From Gemmatimonadota bacterium (GTDB lineage Bacteria; Gemmatimonadota; Gemmatimonadetes; Gemmatimonadales; Gemmatimonadaceae): 7,120 nt of DNA. Numbering within the stretch: the first letter of the stretch is position 1; each line of letters opens with the position of its first letter. Both the position numbers and the translations under genes were made by a program. Where the stretch lies: NCBI GenBank assembly GCA_029884515.1, contig JAOUHR010000093.1, positions 1 through 7,120 of the forward strand, written 5' to 3'. The notes beneath the pieces are model-generated. The model searched no databases. It was not told the DNA's origin and saw nothing but the letters and a program-made list of their open reading frames with translations. This document shows positions 6,229-7,120 of this stretch, piece by piece.

Positions 6229-6265
6229 GATGGCAGTCGGAGGGGGGATCACCGGAAGGTGTCCA

Positions 6266-6277
6266 CCGCGGCCGCGG
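6266..6277. repeat. 12-bp perfect palindrome just downstream of glpD
   Basis: CCGCGGCCGCGG is self-complementary throughout and starts 4 nt past the glpD stop codon on the minus strand. Flanking CC and GG add a partial outer stem with one mismatch. It may form a short hairpin between glpD and the BNR gene, but there is no T-run and GC-rich DNA yields such palindromes by chance. Confidence 0.25.
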
Positions 6278-6280
6278 CGG

Positions 6281-7120
6281 TCAATGCGCGACGTCGTCGG
6301 TGATGGAGAAGATGCGCTGCACCTCTGCCGCGTAGTCCTCCACCGCCTGCGCGATGCCGGCATCCGTCCAGTGGAGGAGCGCGCCCATCCGCGCCGCCAC
6401 GGCGGGCGCGACCGCCCGGCCCTGGTCGCGCTGCTCGAACGCGAGCGTGGTGCGCCGGATGAGCACGTCGCCGACCGTCTCCGCGAGCTCGGCGCGGACC
6501 GCGTGCTCCACGTCCGCCGCGTGCCAGGGAAGTCCTGCGACGAGCGGCTGGTCCGTCGGCGACGCGGCGGGGCGCTGGCCCGGCAGCGGCGCGCGGTGCG
6601 TGTCGCACGGCCGGATGCGCGAACCGAGGCGCTTCGCGGCGGCGTCCACACACTGCTCCGCCATCTCGCGATACGTGGTGAGTTTGCCGCCCGTGATGGT
6701 GAGCACGTTCTTCTCCGAGAGGTGGATGGCGTGCTCGCGCGAGGCCGACGCCGGGTCCTCGCCCTTCTGCCGCGCCACGAGCGGCCGGATGCCCGCCCAG
6801 GCGGCGACGACGTCGTCCTCCCCGAGCCGGGCGTGCGGGAAGAAGTGGTTGCAGGCGGAGAGGAGGTAGCGCACGTCGCTCCGCGCCGCCCGCACCTCGT
6901 ACGGGTGATCGGCGGTGCGCGTGTCGGTGGTGCCGATGATCGTGTGCGAGCCGGAGGGGAGCGTGAACATCACTCGGCCGTCGTCGGGCGAGAGCATCGT
7001 GACCGCGGCCACGTTCCCCACCCGCGCCGCCGGCACGGAGATGTGCACGCCCTTGGTGCCGCGCACCGTCGCCGCTGCGCCAACGTCGTGCAACCGGGCG
7101 ATCTCGTCGGTCCAGGGGCC
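6281..7120 (-). CDS. glpD: Aerobic glycerol-3-phosphate dehydrogenase, C-terminal 279 residues (5' end outside window)
   Basis: The frame is open to the window edge at 7120. Only the C-terminal half or so of a protein usually about 500-550 residues long is visible. It begins GPWTDEI, the conserved G-P-W turn of GlpD. It contains TIIGTTDTRTADHP (60-73), AGIRPL (109-114) and the FAD-contacting signature TGGKLTTYREMA (143-154). The C-terminal helical DAO_C domain covers about 172-271. GlpD is a membrane-associated FAD flavoenzyme that oxidises sn-glycerol-3-phosphate to dihydroxyacetone phosphate and passes electrons to quinone. Its 3' end lies 52 nt before the BNR lipoprotein gene on the same strand, so read-through into the two lipoprotein genes is plausible but not shown. 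A TTG at 7093 has no support as the true start, because conserved GlpD sequence continues upstream of it. Confidence 0.93.
   Translation of the reverse strand, partial: GPWTDEIARLHDVGAAATVRGTKGVHISVPAARVGNVAAVTMLSPDDGRVMFTLPSGSHTIIGTTDTRTADHPYEVRAARSDVRYLLSACNHFFPHARLGEDDVVAAWAGIRPLVARQKGEDPASASREHAIHLSEKNVLTITGGKLTTYREMAEQCVDAAAKRLGSRIRPCDTHRAPLPGQRPAASPTDQPLVAGLPWHAADVEHAVRAELAETVGDVLIRRTTLAFEQRDQGRAVAPAVAARMGALLHWTDAGIAQAVEDYAAEVQRIFSITDDVAH

Noticed and set aside
5377..6303. 308-codon plus-strand frame opposite the BNR gene
   Set aside because: It is antisense to a well-supported lipoprotein gene and has shadow composition without motifs.
6229..6651. N-terminal extension of the BNR protein up to the start at 6651
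   Set aside because: These 141 codons overlap glpD in another frame and are arginine/serine-rich noise. A clear lipoprotein signal begins at 6228.

Overview
The window is GC-rich, tightly packed bacterial chromosome with a strong G/C bias at third codon positions. No rRNA, tRNA, insertion sequence, phage or CRISPR signal is visible. A large Ig-like-repeat lipoprotein, a BNR/Asp-box lipoprotein with a CxCC motif, and mostly Shine-Dalgarno-poor starts suggest a Gram-negative such as a member of Gemmatimonadota. That assignment is an inference from style and was not checked by any search.

Layout, left to right. (1) Positions 1-2829, minus strand: the first 943 codons of a large secreted or surface protein built from bacterial Ig-like domains; its C-terminus lies beyond position 1. 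(2) Positions 2830-2942: a short intergenic gap with a perfect CRP/FNR-type palindrome. (3) Positions 2943-3728, minus: an MBL-fold metallo-hydrolase with all metal ligands present. (4) Positions 3729-3855: a divergent control region. It has a near-consensus sigma-70 promoter pointing toward greA, followed by an intrinsic-terminator hairpin with a T7 tract inside the greA leader. (5) Positions 3856-4329, plus: greA, convergent with the next cluster. (6) Positions 4409-7120, minus: the 3' part of glpD (aerobic glycerol-3-phosphate dehydrogenase), then a BNR-repeat lipoprotein, then a TlpA-like thioredoxin lipoprotein. The last two overlap by a TTGA stop/start.

How they may work together: the two lipoproteins look like a translationally coupled envelope pair, a cysteine-containing beta-propeller and a thiol-disulfide oxidoreductase. 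glpD lies 52 nt upstream on the same strand and may be co-transcribed, though its metabolic role is separate. The most interesting signal is the greA leader. Promoter, GC-rich discriminator, roughly 12-bp hairpin and U7 tract together predict premature termination that would release an RNA of about 52-54 nt, resembling the GraL leader RNAs described for E. coli greA.
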